The notes: generated from the sequence alone by a model not told the origin. Positions 7,004-15,860 are shown, numbered from the stretch's first letter. The stretch is 39,196 bases of DNA from Streptomyces sp. adm13(2018) (GCF_008042145.1 NZ_RDBH01000140.1:89980-129175); one strand, 5' to 3'. Numbers and translations are program-made.

Positions 7004-8832
7004 GACCGGTCGATCCGTACGACGTGGGCGGCTGCACACTGTCCGTCGACAGGGACGTGTTTGAACTCCGGCGTCAAGGACAGTCGCTGACCAGAGCCCT
7101 GGGACTGGAGGGGCACGAACGAGTCCGCGTGGTGACGGTACTGAGCGAGGTGGCACGTGATCTGTTGGGATCCCCGGAATTCCGGGTCCTCCTGCGGGCG
7201 GCGCCCGGCTCCGGCCAGGCCGCGCAACTGGTCGCCCGCTTCACCTGGTCCGGCGCACGCCGCCCCGACGCCTCGACGCTGCGGGCCGCCGAGCGGCTGC
7301 TCGACCGGTGCACGTACACCACGTCGGAGGAAGGAAACACGCTGACGGTGGGACAGCGACTGCCTTCCTCGCAGGACCTCTCGCGCGAGCGTCTGGAGCG
7401 GATCCGCGAGCAGCTCCACGGTCCGTCCGAGTTCAGCATGACCGAGGAGCTGCGGTCGCAGAACCGGCTGCTCCTGCAGGCTCTCGAGGAGTCCAGGGCG
7501 CAGAAGGAGGAGCTGCAGCGGCTCAACGCGGAGCTGGAGGAGACCAACAAGGGTGTGGTCGCCCTGTACAGCGAGCTCTCGGCCGAGCTGGAGGAGACGA
7601 ACACCGGTGTCGTCGCGCTCTACGCCGAGCTGGAGGACAAGTCGCGTCAGCTGCGGCTCGCCAGCGAGGCGAAGACGCGGTTCTGGGCGAACGTGAGCCA
7701 CGAGCTGCGCGCCCCGGTGAACTCCGTCATCGCGCTGGCCCGGCTTCTCCTGGCGCCCGACGCCGATCCCACGACCGAGGAGCAGCGTCAGCAGCTCTCC
7801 TTGATCGCCGGCTCCGGGAGCACGCTGCTGGCTCTCGTCGAGGAGCTGCTGGACGTCGCCAAGGCCGAGTCGGGGCGTCTCGAACCCTCGGCCGTGGACA
7901 CGGATCTGCGGACGATGCTGCACCAGCTCCGGGGGACGCTGGGGGGCATGGCCCACGAGGGTGTCCGCCTCGACATCCCCGATCTCGCCGATCCCCCGTA
8001 CCTGGTCACCGACGACGTCATGCTGACCCGTGTGCTGCGCAACGTACTGTCCAACGGCCTCAAGTTCACGACCGAGGGCGAGGTCCGGCTCACCGTCGAG
8101 TGCGAGGAGCGGGACGGGGCGAGCTGGCTCGCCTTCACCACGACGGACACCGGCATCGGCATTCCCGTGGACGAGCAGGAGCAGGTCTTCGAGGAGTTCT
8201 ACCAGGTCCGGGGGACGCATCAGCGCGGGCATTCGGGCACCGGACTGGGACTGCCGTACGCGCGCAAGCTCACCGCGATCCTCGGTGGCACGCTCTCGCT
8301 GAGCAGCGCACCGGGCGAGGGAACCGTCGTCCGGGTGGAGATCCCCGCACGTCTCGACGCCCAGGGCGGGGATCCGGCCGGGCGCGGGGGGCCCGGGGAG
8401 CCGGAGGCCGGAGCGTCGGCGGCGCTGGGTTCGCTGGTCGTCGTGGACGACGACGCGACCTTCCTCGACCTGCTGCGCCCGACGCTGGCGAGCGTGGCCC
8501 AGGACGTCACGGAGATCGCGGACAGCGCCCGTGTGCTCGACGTCGTCCGCGGCTCCCCGCCCGACGCGATCCTCGTCGACCTCGTGATGCCCCCGCCCGA
8601 CGGGTACGCGCTGCTCACGGCCCTGGCCCGGGACCCGCTGACCGCCCGCATCCCCGTCGTGGTGCTGACCTCCAGCGATCCCGGCGAGGTGGACCGCACC
8701 CGGCTCACGCACGCGCGGTCCGTGCTGAGCAAGACGCACCTGACCCGTGAGCGCATCCTGCTCGCCCTGGGCCTCGCTCCGTCCCCCACCGGCCGGACGA
8801 CCCCGGTGGACGACGCCGCCCCCGAGAGATGA
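7000..8832 (+). CDS. Hybrid histidine kinase with RsbT-like N-terminal region
   Basis: This 610-residue cytoplasmic kinase begins with a region (about 10-120) whose helices resemble a degenerate switch ATPase (VVTVLSEVARDLLG, ending TLTVGQRL). A long coiled coil (about 148-222) contains an 18-residue tandem duplication. HisKA has NVSHELRAPVNS with His234; the catalytic domain shows NVLSNGLKFT, TDTGIGIP and HSGTGLGLPYARKL. A receiver domain (about 477-596) has the acidic pocket VVDDD and Asp527 in ILVDLVMPP, with Lys578 in place. Signal input probably comes from RsbT or RsbR through the N-terminal region (inference). Phosphate could pass to its own receiver and then to the REC-PP2C encoded next. 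There are no membrane segments. GTGA and ATGA overlaps join it to its neighbours. Confidence 0.9.
   Translation: MRPVDPYDVGGCTLSVDRDVFELRRQGQSLTRALGLEGHERVRVVTVLSEVARDLLGSPEFRVLLRAAPGSGQAAQLVARFTWSGARRPDASTLRAAERLLDRCTYTTSEEGNTLTVGQRLPSSQDLSRERLERIREQLHGPSEFSMTEELRSQNRLLLQALEESRAQKEELQRLNAELEETNKGVVALYSELSAELEETNTGVVALYAELEDKSRQLRLASEAKTRFWANVSHELRAPVNSVIALARLLLAPDADPTTEEQRQQLSLIAGSGSTLLALVEELLDVAKAESGRLEPSAVDTDLRTMLHQLRGTLGGMAHEGVRLDIPDLADPPYLVTDDVMLTRVLRNVLSNGLKFTTEGEVRLTVECEERDGASWLAFTTTDTGIGIPVDEQEQVFEEFYQVRGTHQRGHSGTGLGLPYARKLTAILGGTLSLSSAPGEGTVVRVEIPARLDAQGGDPAGRGGPGEPEAGASAALGSLVVVDDDATFLDLLRPTLASVAQDVTEIADSARVLDVVRGSPPDAILVDLVMPPPDGYALLTALARDPLTARIPVVVLTSSDPGEVDRTRLTHARSVLSKTHLTRERILLALGLAPSPTGRTTPVDDAAPER
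7528..7635 (+). repeat. 54-base in-frame duplication in the kinase coiled coil
   Basis: Two adjacent 18-codon units encode AELEETNxGVVALYxEL followed by S or E (residues 177-194 and 195-212). The DNA copies differ at several positions, so the duplication is not recent. Eighteen residues equal five helical turns (or 7 plus 11), which keeps the coiled-coil register. Confidence 0.85.
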
Positions 8833-10511
8833 AAGACCACCGCGTGATCCCCGATCCGTCCAGTCCGGACTACTCGGACAACTCCACCGCGACCGTCCTG
8901 GTCGTGGACGACAACCCGACGAACCGCTACGTGCTGCGGACGACCCTGTCCCGTGCGGGCCACGAGGTCGTCGAGGCCGAGGACGGCACCCAGGCGCTCG
9001 CGATGCTCCGGACCGGGGCGTCCCTGCCGGAGGTGACGATCGTCGACGTGCGCCTGCCCGACATGACCGGCTTCGACGTGTGCGAGCGGATCAAGGGCGA
9101 CCCGGCGACCGCGGCGCTCCCCGTCATCCACGTCTCGGCGTCCGCGATCACCACCACCGACCGGACCCAGGGCCTCAACCGTGGTGCGGACGCCTATCTG
9201 ACGGAGCCGATAGCTCCCGACGAACTCCTCGCGACGGTCGGGGCCACCCTGCGCTACGCCCGCGCCCGTCGGCGGGCCGAGCGGCTCGCCGACCGCCTGC
9301 TGCACCTGAACAAGGCCACGCTCCAGCTCTACAGCGCGGAGGACGCCGCCGAGGTCGCCCGGGCGGCGGCCGAGGGCGCGGCCGTCGTGCTGGGCACCAC
9401 CGCCGTCGCTGCTCTCGTCTCCCCGCACGGCGACCCCCTCTCGGCGACCGGGAAGGGCGGCCCGGGCCGGCCCGCCGGAGTCCTCCCCGGCGTCGCCGAG
9501 GACGGGGAGCCGGTGCCGGAGGGCGGCGCCCTCGTCGACGTACGGAAGCTGTCCCTGGCCAAATCCCTCGGCGACCGCGCCGGCTCGCGCCTCTTCTCGA
9601 TGGAGGCCGACGCCTGGCCGGGCTTCCCCGCCGAACACGCGGGAAGCGGACTCGTCGTGGCCGCTGCGCGGGCCAAGCCGGGCCGGCCGCCGGTCTGCCT
9701 CGTGGTCCCCGCCGACGCGGTCACCACCCCCGACGACTCCCAGCTCCTCACCCAGCTCGCGCAGGCCTGCGCACTCGCCCTGGAAGCCCTGCGCAGCTAC
9801 ACCCAGGAGCACGACCTGGCCCTGACCCTCCAGCGGAGCTTCCTTCCTGACTCCCTGCCGCGGTCCGTCCTGGCCGAACTCGCGGTGCGCTATCTGCCCG
9901 CCAGTGAGCACGCCGAGATCGGCGGCGACTTCTACGAGGCCCTGCCCACCCGGGGCGGGCTGCTGCTGGCCGTCGGCGACGTCGCGGGGCACTCCCTGGA
10001 CGCCGCCATGCTGATGGGACAGGTCCGGCACGCCCTGCGGGCCTACGCGATCGAGGGCCACTCGCCGCAGGCGATCCTCGAGCGGGTGGAGAACCTGCTC
10101 GCCGCCGTGGAGGCCCGCCTCACGCTCACCCTCTGCATCGTCTTCATCGAGGCGAGCACCGGGACGCTGCACATCTCCAACGCGGGCCATCTGCCGCCGC
10201 TGCTCCGCTCCCCCGACGGCGGCGTGCGCTTCATTCACGACCACGGTCCGCTCCTGGGCCTGGGGCTTCCGCAGCCGGCCCCGGTCCAGGTGGCGGCGGA
10301 GCCGGGCGCCGTGCTCGTCATGACCACGGACGGGCTGATCGAGCGCCGTCACGAGGACATCGAGGCCTCCCTGAAGCGTCTGGCGGGCGCGCTCGGCGAG
10401 CTGCCCACCGACGTGGAGGACATCTGCGAGGGGCTGCTGGCCGCGTTCCCCCCGGACGGCGAGGACGATGTCGCGCTCATGGCCGCGCGCGTGACGGGCC
10501 CGCCCTGCTGA
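8829..10511 (+). CDS. Response regulator with GAF-like region and PP2C phosphatase output
   Basis: This 560-residue protein has a receiver domain (about 20-140; VLVVDDN, phospho-acceptor Asp73 in TIVDVRLPD). A GAF-like region follows (about 160-320, from LNKATLQLYSAEDAAEVAR). The SpoIIE/PP2C domain (about 330-555) carries LQRSFLPDSL, IGGDFYEALP, VGDVAGHS, MTTDGLIERR and EDDVALM, so all metal ligands are present. It should dephosphorylate a serine-phosphorylated STAS protein when its receiver is phosphorylated, doing the job of RsbU through a two-component input. The hybrid kinase encoded just before is the obvious partner, with an ATGA overlap. The STAS gene facing it at 10529 is a candidate substrate. 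One oddity: the receiver has Glu rather than Lys near the end (YLTEPIAPDEL), so the conserved lysine is missing. Confidence 0.92.
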   Translation: MKDHRVIPDPSSPDYSDNSTATVLVVDDNPTNRYVLRTTLSRAGHEVVEAEDGTQALAMLRTGASLPEVTIVDVRLPDMTGFDVCERIKGDPATAALPVIHVSASAITTTDRTQGLNRGADAYLTEPIAPDELLATVGATLRYARARRRAERLADRLLHLNKATLQLYSAEDAAEVARAAAEGAAVVLGTTAVAALVSPHGDPLSATGKGGPGRPAGVLPGVAEDGEPVPEGGALVDVRKLSLAKSLGDRAGSRLFSMEADAWPGFPAEHAGSGLVVAAARAKPGRPPVCLVVPADAVTTPDDSQLLTQLAQACALALEALRSYTQEHDLALTLQRSFLPDSLPRSVLAELAVRYLPASEHAEIGGDFYEALPTRGGLLLAVGDVAGHSLDAAMLMGQVRHALRAYAIEGHSPQAILERVENLLAAVEARLTLTLCIVFIEASTGTLHISNAGHLPPLLRSPDGGVRFIHDHGPLLGLGLPQPAPVQVAAEPGAVLVMTTDGLIERRHEDIEASLKRLAGALGELPTDVEDICEGLLAAFPPDGEDDVALMAARVTGPPC

Positions 10512-10528
10512 CGGTCCCGCCCGTGTCC

Positions 10529-10885
10529 TCAGGAGGTGGGCCGGCCGAGGGCCTCCTCCACCGTCGGCACCAGGGTGAAGACCTGGTCCAGGCCCATGAT
10601 TCGGAAGACGCGCGACAGGTCGTCGTTCACCCCGGCGATCTCCAGCGCGCACCCGGCGGCCCGCGCCCGCTGGTAGGCGCTGAGCATGACGGTGATGCCG
10701 GTGGAATCGCAGTACATCAGCTCGGTCAGGTCGAGGACATACCGCGTTCCAGGAGCGAATCCCTGCTCCTCGAAGGCGCCGGAGAGGAGCGAAGCCGAGT
10801 GGTAGTCGAGATCCCCGCTCACGACGAGGACGCGGGCACCCGAAGCGTCGTCCTGCGTGCTGACGGTGAGGACGTGGTTGGTCAC
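10529..10885 (-). CDS. STAS-domain anti-sigma factor antagonist
   Basis: This 118-residue single STAS domain has the loop MYCDSTGITVML, with Ser61 as the expected phosphorylation site, and a normal core (VVSGDLDYHSASLL, ALEIAGVNDDLSRVFRIMG). It would bind an anti-sigma factor when dephosphorylated. The GTG start is preceded by AGGAGA at a 6-base spacing. The gene is convergent with the stressosome operon, only 17 bases apart, and divergent from the 1427-residue kinase-phosphatase gene. It is therefore a plausible substrate of either phosphatase. A GGGTAC word lies about 90 bases upstream on the same strand, discussed as a possible stress-sigma promoter. Confidence 0.9.
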   Translation of the reverse strand: MTNHVLTVSTQDDASGARVLVVSGDLDYHSASLLSGAFEEQGFAPGTRYVLDLTELMYCDSTGITVMLSAYQRARAAGCALEIAGVNDDLSRVFRIMGLDQVFTLVPTVEEALGRPTS

Positions 10886-11180
10886 CGGATCTCCTGTGCG
10901 GCTCAGGGCGTACGGATGGCGCGGGTGCGGTACCGCCTGTGCAGTGGCCGGGGAAACTCTGCCACGCGAACCGTGTACCCACACCAGTCTGTGCAATTGC
11001 AGGCTTATCCTACGGATCATGCGACGATCTCGCGGTGCCCGGCCCCCGCGGCACGCCGCGGCCGGCCATCCCGTCCCGACGCGCCACGGCACGGCCCGGG
11101 AGAACACCGGTCCCCGGCCGTGACCGCCGGGATCCGAGAAGCAGGGGCGTGCCCGCCCGCACACAGGAGGTCGGCCACCC
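10886..11180. promoter_or_regulatory. Divergent regulatory region with a TGCAATTGCA palindrome
   Basis: These 295 bases separate two divergent signalling genes. A perfect 10-base palindrome (10992-11001) lies in an unusually AT-rich patch (about 10985-11020), which also contains TAGGAT on the minus strand (revcomp of 11006-11011) as a possible -10 element. GGGTAC (minus strand, 10980-10975) matches the -10 word of SigB-family promoters, but no good -35 partner was found. AGGAGG at 11165-11170 is the ribosome site of the plus-strand gene. Confidence 0.35.
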
Positions 11181-14100
11181 GTGAGCGATGACAGCGACGA
11201 GACCCGGACCCCGCGGACCCCGGTGCACGAGGTGTTCGCGGCCGACGAGGCGATCGGCCGGGACCTCTCGGCGGTCGACTGGGACGCCACGCCCCTGGGC
11301 GCGCCGGAGACCTGGCCGCAGAGTCTGCGCACCGCGGTGAGCATCCTGTTGTCGTCGCGGTTCGCGATGTGGATGGCCTGGGGTCCGCGGCTGACGTTCT
11401 TCTGCAACGCCGCCTACCGTCGCGACACGCTGGGCGGCAAGTACCCCTGGGCTCTGGGCCGCCCGGTGAGCGAGGTGTGGGCCGAGATCTGGCAGGACGT
11501 CCGCCACCGCGTCGAGCACGTCCTCGCCGGCGGCGAGGCGACCTGGGACGAGGGGCTGCTGCTGTTCGTGGAGCGCTCCGGCTTCGCGGAGGAGAGCTAC
11601 CACACCTTCTCGTACAGCCCGCTCCACGACGACGAGGCCCGGGTGGCCGGTGTGCTCTGCGTGGTCAGCGAGGAGACCGACCGGATCATCGCCGAGCGCC
11701 GTATGAGCACGCTGCGCGACCTCGGTTCGGACCCCCGTGCGCTGCTGACCGAGCGCGAGATGGTCGCCTTCGCCGGGCGACAGCTGGACCGCAACGACAA
11801 GGACCTGCCCTTCACCCTCACGTACCTCTTCGAGGACGACGGCTCGGCCCGGCTGGCGGCGGCCAGCGGCATCGCGGCCGGACACCCCGCCGCTCCCCCG
11901 CGGCTGGAGGCCTCCGACGCCTCGGCGCCCTGGCCGCCGCAAGGGCCCGGGCAGCAGGCTCCGGCGCTGGTCGCGCTGGACGGTCCGGCGCACACCGACC
12001 TGCCCGCGGGAGCGTGGCCCGCCCCGGCGACGCACGCCCTGGTCCTCCCCCTGCTCGGGCAGGGCACCGCCCCGTACGGCTTCCTGGTGGTCGGCCTGAA
12101 CCGCTACCGGCCGCTCGACGACACCTACCGGGCCTTCCTCGAACTCGTCGCGGGCTACCTCGCCGCCGGGATCTCCCATGCCCGGAGCTACCGGGCCGAG
12201 CGGCAGCGGGCGGAGCAGCTCGCCGAACTCGACCGCGCCAAGACGGCCTTCTTCGCCAACATCAGCCATGAGTTCCGGACCCCGCTGACCCTGATCATGG
12301 GCCCTGTGGAGGAGCTGCGCGCCCTGGCCGCCGATGCGGGGACCGCCATGAGCGCCGAGCTCGACATGGTCCACCGCAACGGGCTGCGCCTGGGCAAGCT
12401 CGTCAACACCCTGCTGGACTTCTCCCGCATCGAGGCGGGGCGCATGCGGGCCCGCTACGAGCGGGTGGACCTGGGGACGGTCACAGCAGACCTCACCAGT
12501 GTGTTCCGCTCGGCCGTCGAGCGTGCGGGGCTGGGCTTCCGGGTCGACTGCGCCCCGCTGGACGCGGCGGTGTACATCGACCGGGACATGTGGGAGAAGG
12601 TGGTGCTCAACCTGCTGTCCAACGCGTTGAAGTTCACCTTCGAGGGGACGATCGACGTGTCGGTGCGGGCCGAGGGCGAGGAGGCGGTGGTGAGCGTCAC
12701 GGACACCGGCGTGGGTGTTCCCGCCCACGAACTGCCCCGCCTGTTCGAACGCTTCCACCGCGTCGAGAACAGCCGCGCGCGCTCCGGCGAGGGCAGCGGC
12801 ATCGGGCTCGCGCTCGCCCGGGAGCTGGTGGCCCTGCACGGCGGTTCGCTCGACGCGCGGTCCGTGGAGGGACAGGGAAGCAGCTTCACGATCCGCCTGC
12901 CCCTCGGCGCCGCGCACCTGCCGGCGGACGCGGTGGTTCTTCCGGACGCACAGGTACGGGCTTCGGCGGACGGACCGGACTCGGCTGACGGGCCGGCCTC
13001 GGCCGGCGTACGGGCCCCGGCGGACGTACGGGCGGAAACGCGCCCGACACAGGCGACCGGAAGTGCGGCGGAGCCGTACGTCCTGGAGGCCATGCGCTGG
13101 CTCGGCGAGACGCCCGACTCCGCGCCCGCCCCGCCCGGCTCCGCCGGGTCCACCGCGCGGCCGGCGGGCGCCGAAGCCCCGGCGGCGCCCGTCGTCTCCC
13201 ACGTCCTCGTCGCGGACGACAACGCCGACATGCGTGAGTACCTCGTACGGCTCCTGTCCGGCGCCGGCTACGCGGTCCGTACGGCGAACGACGGGCTCGA
13301 GGCACTCGCGGCGATCCGCGCCCACACGCCCGACCTGGTCGTCAGCGACGTGATGATGCCCCGCCTGGACGGACTGGGACTCGTCGGCGCCCTGCGCGCC
13401 GACCCGCGTACCGCCGCGGTCCCCGTCCTCCTGGTGTCCGCCCGCGCCGGCCAGGAGGCGTCCGTCGAGGGGCTCGGCGCGGGCGCCGACGACTACCTCG
13501 TCAAACCCTTCGCGGCCGGCGAGCTGCTGGCCCGCGTACACGCCCATGTGGAGCTCGGACGGCTGCGCAACCACCACGCGCGCTGGCGGACCGCGCTCGT
13601 CGACTCCCTGCAGGAGGCGTTCTTCGTCTGCGACGAGACGGGCGCGGTCGTCGAGCTGAACGCCGCCTTCACCGGCATCCTCGGGTACGGGCCGGAGGGT
13701 CTCCCCTATCCTGCCGCTCCCCCGTGGTGGCCCGACGCGCAGACCGCCCCGGAAGAGCGGCGCGAGGTCGAGACCGCCTTCGCCCGGCTGACGACGACGG
13801 ACCGTTCCCCGGGGCCTTCGACGCTGCCGCTCACCCACCGCGACGGGCACCGGGTCTGGGTGAGCGTCGCGGGCACGCGGCTCCAGGACCCCGACACCGG
13901 CCGCCGTGTCTTCGCGGGCACGTTCCGCGATGTCACGGCGGACCACTACGCCGGCCTGCGCGAGAGCGCGCTGGCCGCCGTCACCGCCCGCATGTCCCGG
14001 GCCGTGAGCCCGACGGACGTACTGGACCGCGCCCTGGGCGCGCTGCGGGATCTGTGGCAGGCCCGGCGCGTCACGGCCGTCGTGTTCACCGACGACGGTG

Positions 14101-15464
14101 TGCCCACCCTCGTCAGGGAAGAGAAGAACCACGAGGAGAGCGACGGGGCGGAGCCCGGCGCCGCGTCGCGGGGGCTTCTGTCCGCCCTGCGGGACCAGCC
14201 CCCGCTGACCCCCCTCACGACCGACGCCGGTACGGGCATCCTGCTGGAGCACCCCGAAGGCCTGCTGCTCCTCCGGGTCACGCCCGCTCGGGACCGTCCC
14301 TTCACCGGCGAGGAGGAGCTGACGCTGTCCCTCCTGGGCGGACACCTCGCCCAGTCCCTGACCCGTGCCCACCAGATCGACCAGGAACGCCGGACCGCGA
14401 TCGCGCTCCAGGAGTCGATCCTCGGCCCCTCGCAGGTGCCCGAAGGCTTCGCGGTCCGCTACGAGCCGGCGAGCCGACCGCTCAAGGTCGGCGGCGACTG
14501 GTACGACACCTTCCCGCTGCGCGACGGCCGGACCGGCATCGTCGTCGGGGACTGCGTCGGGCGGGGTCTCGCAGCCGCCACGGCGATGGGGCAGCTGCGC
14601 AGCGCGTGCCGGGCGCTGCTCATGCAGAGCGCGGAGCCCGCGGAGGCGCTGTCGGCTCTGGACCAGTTCTCCACCGGCATCCCCGGGGCCTTCTGCACCA
14701 CCGTGTTCTGCGGGGTGCTGGACGGCGCGGGCAACCTGACGTACTCCAGTGCCGGTCATCCTCCGGGCCTGCTGGCCCTCCCGGACGGCACCACCCGTCT
14801 CCTTGACCAGGGCCGGTGCCGTCCGATCGGTGTCGCGGTGGGCCGGCCCCGCCCGTCGGCCGTGTACGTGATCCCGGCCCGCTCCACCCTGATGCTGTAC
14901 ACCGACGGCCTCGTCGAACGCCGCCGCGTCCCTCTGACCCGGGGCATCGAGAAGGCCGGGCGAGCGCTCCGGGACGGCCGGGACGAGAACCTGGATCTGC
15001 TGGCGGGGGGCCTGATGGGGGAGTTGGCGCCGGAGGACGGCTACGACGACGACGTCGCCCTGCTGCTCTACCGCCGTCCCGCTCCGCTGAGCATGACGTT
15101 CCCCGCCGAGTCCGGGCAGCTCGCGCCGGTACGCCAGGCGGTGCGCGGCTGGCTCCAGGAGTGCGAGCTGCCCTCCGAGACCGCGCAGAACGTGCTGGTG
15201 GCGGCGGGAGAGGCATGTGCGAACGCGATCGAGCACGGCCACCGGGACGCGCCCGGTGACGCCGTGCACCTGCGGGCGGAGGCCACGGCGACCACACTGC
15301 GGCTGACGGTCACCGACACCGGCCGCTGGAAGACACCGGCACCCGGGGCGCATTCGCTCCGCGGCCGGGGCGTGAAGCTCATGCGTGCCCTGATGCACCA
15401 GGTCACCATCGTCCCCGGGCCGACCGGGACCACAGCCGACATGTATACGAGGATCACCCCATGA
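11181..15464 (+). CDS. Giant multidomain kinase-receiver-phosphatase-ATPase signalling protein
   Basis: This 1427-residue soluble protein combines a full phosphorelay with a partner switch. In order it has: a PAS-like domain (25-165), a GAF-like domain (185-335), HisKA with His363 in FFANISHEFRTPL, a histidine-kinase ATPase (about 460-575; NLLSNALKFT, TDTGVGVP, GSGIGLALA), a Pro/Ala linker, a receiver (673-790; Asp723 in VVSDVMMPRLDG, Lys775), PAS (803-922), GAF-like (930-1065), SpoIIE/PP2C (about 1080-1295; VGGDWYDTF, VGDCVGRGL, YTDGLVERR, DDDVALLLY) and an RsbW-like ATPase (1300-1427; AAGEACANAIEHGH, RGRGVKLM). All catalytic residues appear intact. The protein holds both a STAS phosphatase and a STAS kinase, and its stop overlaps a STAS gene, so it probably sets that protein's phosphorylation in both directions. 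The GTG start has AGGAGG upstream. Confidence 0.93.
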   Translation: MSDDSDETRTPRTPVHEVFAADEAIGRDLSAVDWDATPLGAPETWPQSLRTAVSILLSSRFAMWMAWGPRLTFFCNAAYRRDTLGGKYPWALGRPVSEVWAEIWQDVRHRVEHVLAGGEATWDEGLLLFVERSGFAEESYHTFSYSPLHDDEARVAGVLCVVSEETDRIIAERRMSTLRDLGSDPRALLTEREMVAFAGRQLDRNDKDLPFTLTYLFEDDGSARLAAASGIAAGHPAAPPRLEASDASAPWPPQGPGQQAPALVALDGPAHTDLPAGAWPAPATHALVLPLLGQGTAPYGFLVVGLNRYRPLDDTYRAFLELVAGYLAAGISHARSYRAERQRAEQLAELDRAKTAFFANISHEFRTPLTLIMGPVEELRALAADAGTAMSAELDMVHRNGLRLGKLVNTLLDFSRIEAGRMRARYERVDLGTVTADLTSVFRSAVERAGLGFRVDCAPLDAAVYIDRDMWEKVVLNLLSNALKFTFEGTIDVSVRAEGEEAVVSVTDTGVGVPAHELPRLFERFHRVENSRARSGEGSGIGLALARELVALHGGSLDARSVEGQGSSFTIRLPLGAAHLPADAVVLPDAQVRASADGPDSADGPASAGVRAPADVRAETRPTQATGSAAEPYVLEAMRWLGETPDSAPAPPGSAGSTARPAGAEAPAAPVVSHVLVADDNADMREYLVRLLSGAGYAVRTANDGLEALAAIRAHTPDLVVSDVMMPRLDGLGLVGALRADPRTAAVPVLLVSARAGQEASVEGLGAGADDYLVKPFAAGELLARVHAHVELGRLRNHHARWRTALVDSLQEAFFVCDETGAVVELNAAFTGILGYGPEGLPYPAAPPWWPDAQTAPEERREVETAFARLTTTDRSPGPSTLPLTHRDGHRVWVSVAGTRLQDPDTGRRVFAGTFRDVTADHYAGLRESALAAVTARMSRAVSPTDVLDRALGALRDLWQARRVTAVVFTDDGVPTLVREEKNHEESDGAEPGAASRGLLSALRDQPPLTPLTTDAGTGILLEHPEGLLLLRVTPARDRPFTGEEELTLSLLGGHLAQSLTRAHQIDQERRTAIALQESILGPSQVPEGFAVRYEPASRPLKVGGDWYDTFPLRDGRTGIVVGDCVGRGLAAATAMGQLRSACRALLMQSAEPAEALSALDQFSTGIPGAFCTTVFCGVLDGAGNLTYSSAGHPPGLLALPDGTTRLLDQGRCRPIGVAVGRPRPSAVYVIPARSTLMLYTDGLVERRRVPLTRGIEKAGRALRDGRDENLDLLAGGLMGELAPEDGYDDDVALLLYRRPAPLSMTFPAESGQLAPVRQAVRGWLQECELPSETAQNVLVAAGEACANAIEHGHRDAPGDAVHLRAEATATTLRLTVTDTGRWKTPAPGAHSLRGRGVKLMRALMHQVTIVPGPTGTTADMYTRITP

Positions 15465-15793
15465 CCACGCCTCTCACCCTCACGTCGAGACAGCGGCCCG
15501 ACGCCCCCACGGTGCTGAAGGCCGTCGGTGAGATCGACATGAGCAACTCCGGTGCCCTGGCGTCCGCCCTGGAGGCCCTCCCCGACCGGGTCGTGGTCGA
15601 CCTCACCGAGGTCGAGTACCTCGACAGTGCGGCCCTGAGCGTCTTCTTCGCGCACGCCGAGCACGTCGAACTCCTGGCGACCGGGCTCCTGTTGCCCGTA
15701 CTGGAGATCTCCGGCCTGACCGGCCTCGTCACGGTCCGCGAGGTTCCGGCCGGCGCGGACCGCCCCGACGGGCCCCAGGCTCCGGAGGCGTGA
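15461..15793 (+). CDS. STAS-domain antagonist paired with the giant signalling protein
   Basis: This 110-residue STAS domain carries AVGEIDMSNSGALASAL and the loop VEYLDSAALSVFF. Ser56 is at the regulatory position; the usual following Ser/Thr-Gly is replaced by Ala-Ala, so the loop is atypical but the phosphorylatable serine remains. Its ATG overlaps the stop of the giant kinase-phosphatase gene by 4 bases. That protein carries both a PP2C and an RsbW-like ATPase, so this is very probably its dedicated substrate. The output, a sigma factor or another STAS-binding partner, is not encoded nearby. The C-terminal tail is Pro/Ala-rich and variable. Confidence 0.88.
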   Translation: MTTPLTLTSRQRPDAPTVLKAVGEIDMSNSGALASALEALPDRVVVDLTEVEYLDSAALSVFFAHAEHVELLATGLLLPVLEISGLTGLVTVREVPAGADRPDGPQAPEA

Positions 15794-15860
15794 CGGACCA
15801 CGGGAGCCCGGACGGAACGACGGCGGCGGACGGGGACGCGGTCGATGCCTCCCTCCCCCC

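Noticed and set aside
11010..15398. 1462-codon open frame on the minus strand
   Set aside because: It lies opposite the giant kinase-phosphatase gene, whose motifs are unmistakable; the antisense product is low-complexity Arg/Gly/Pro-rich.
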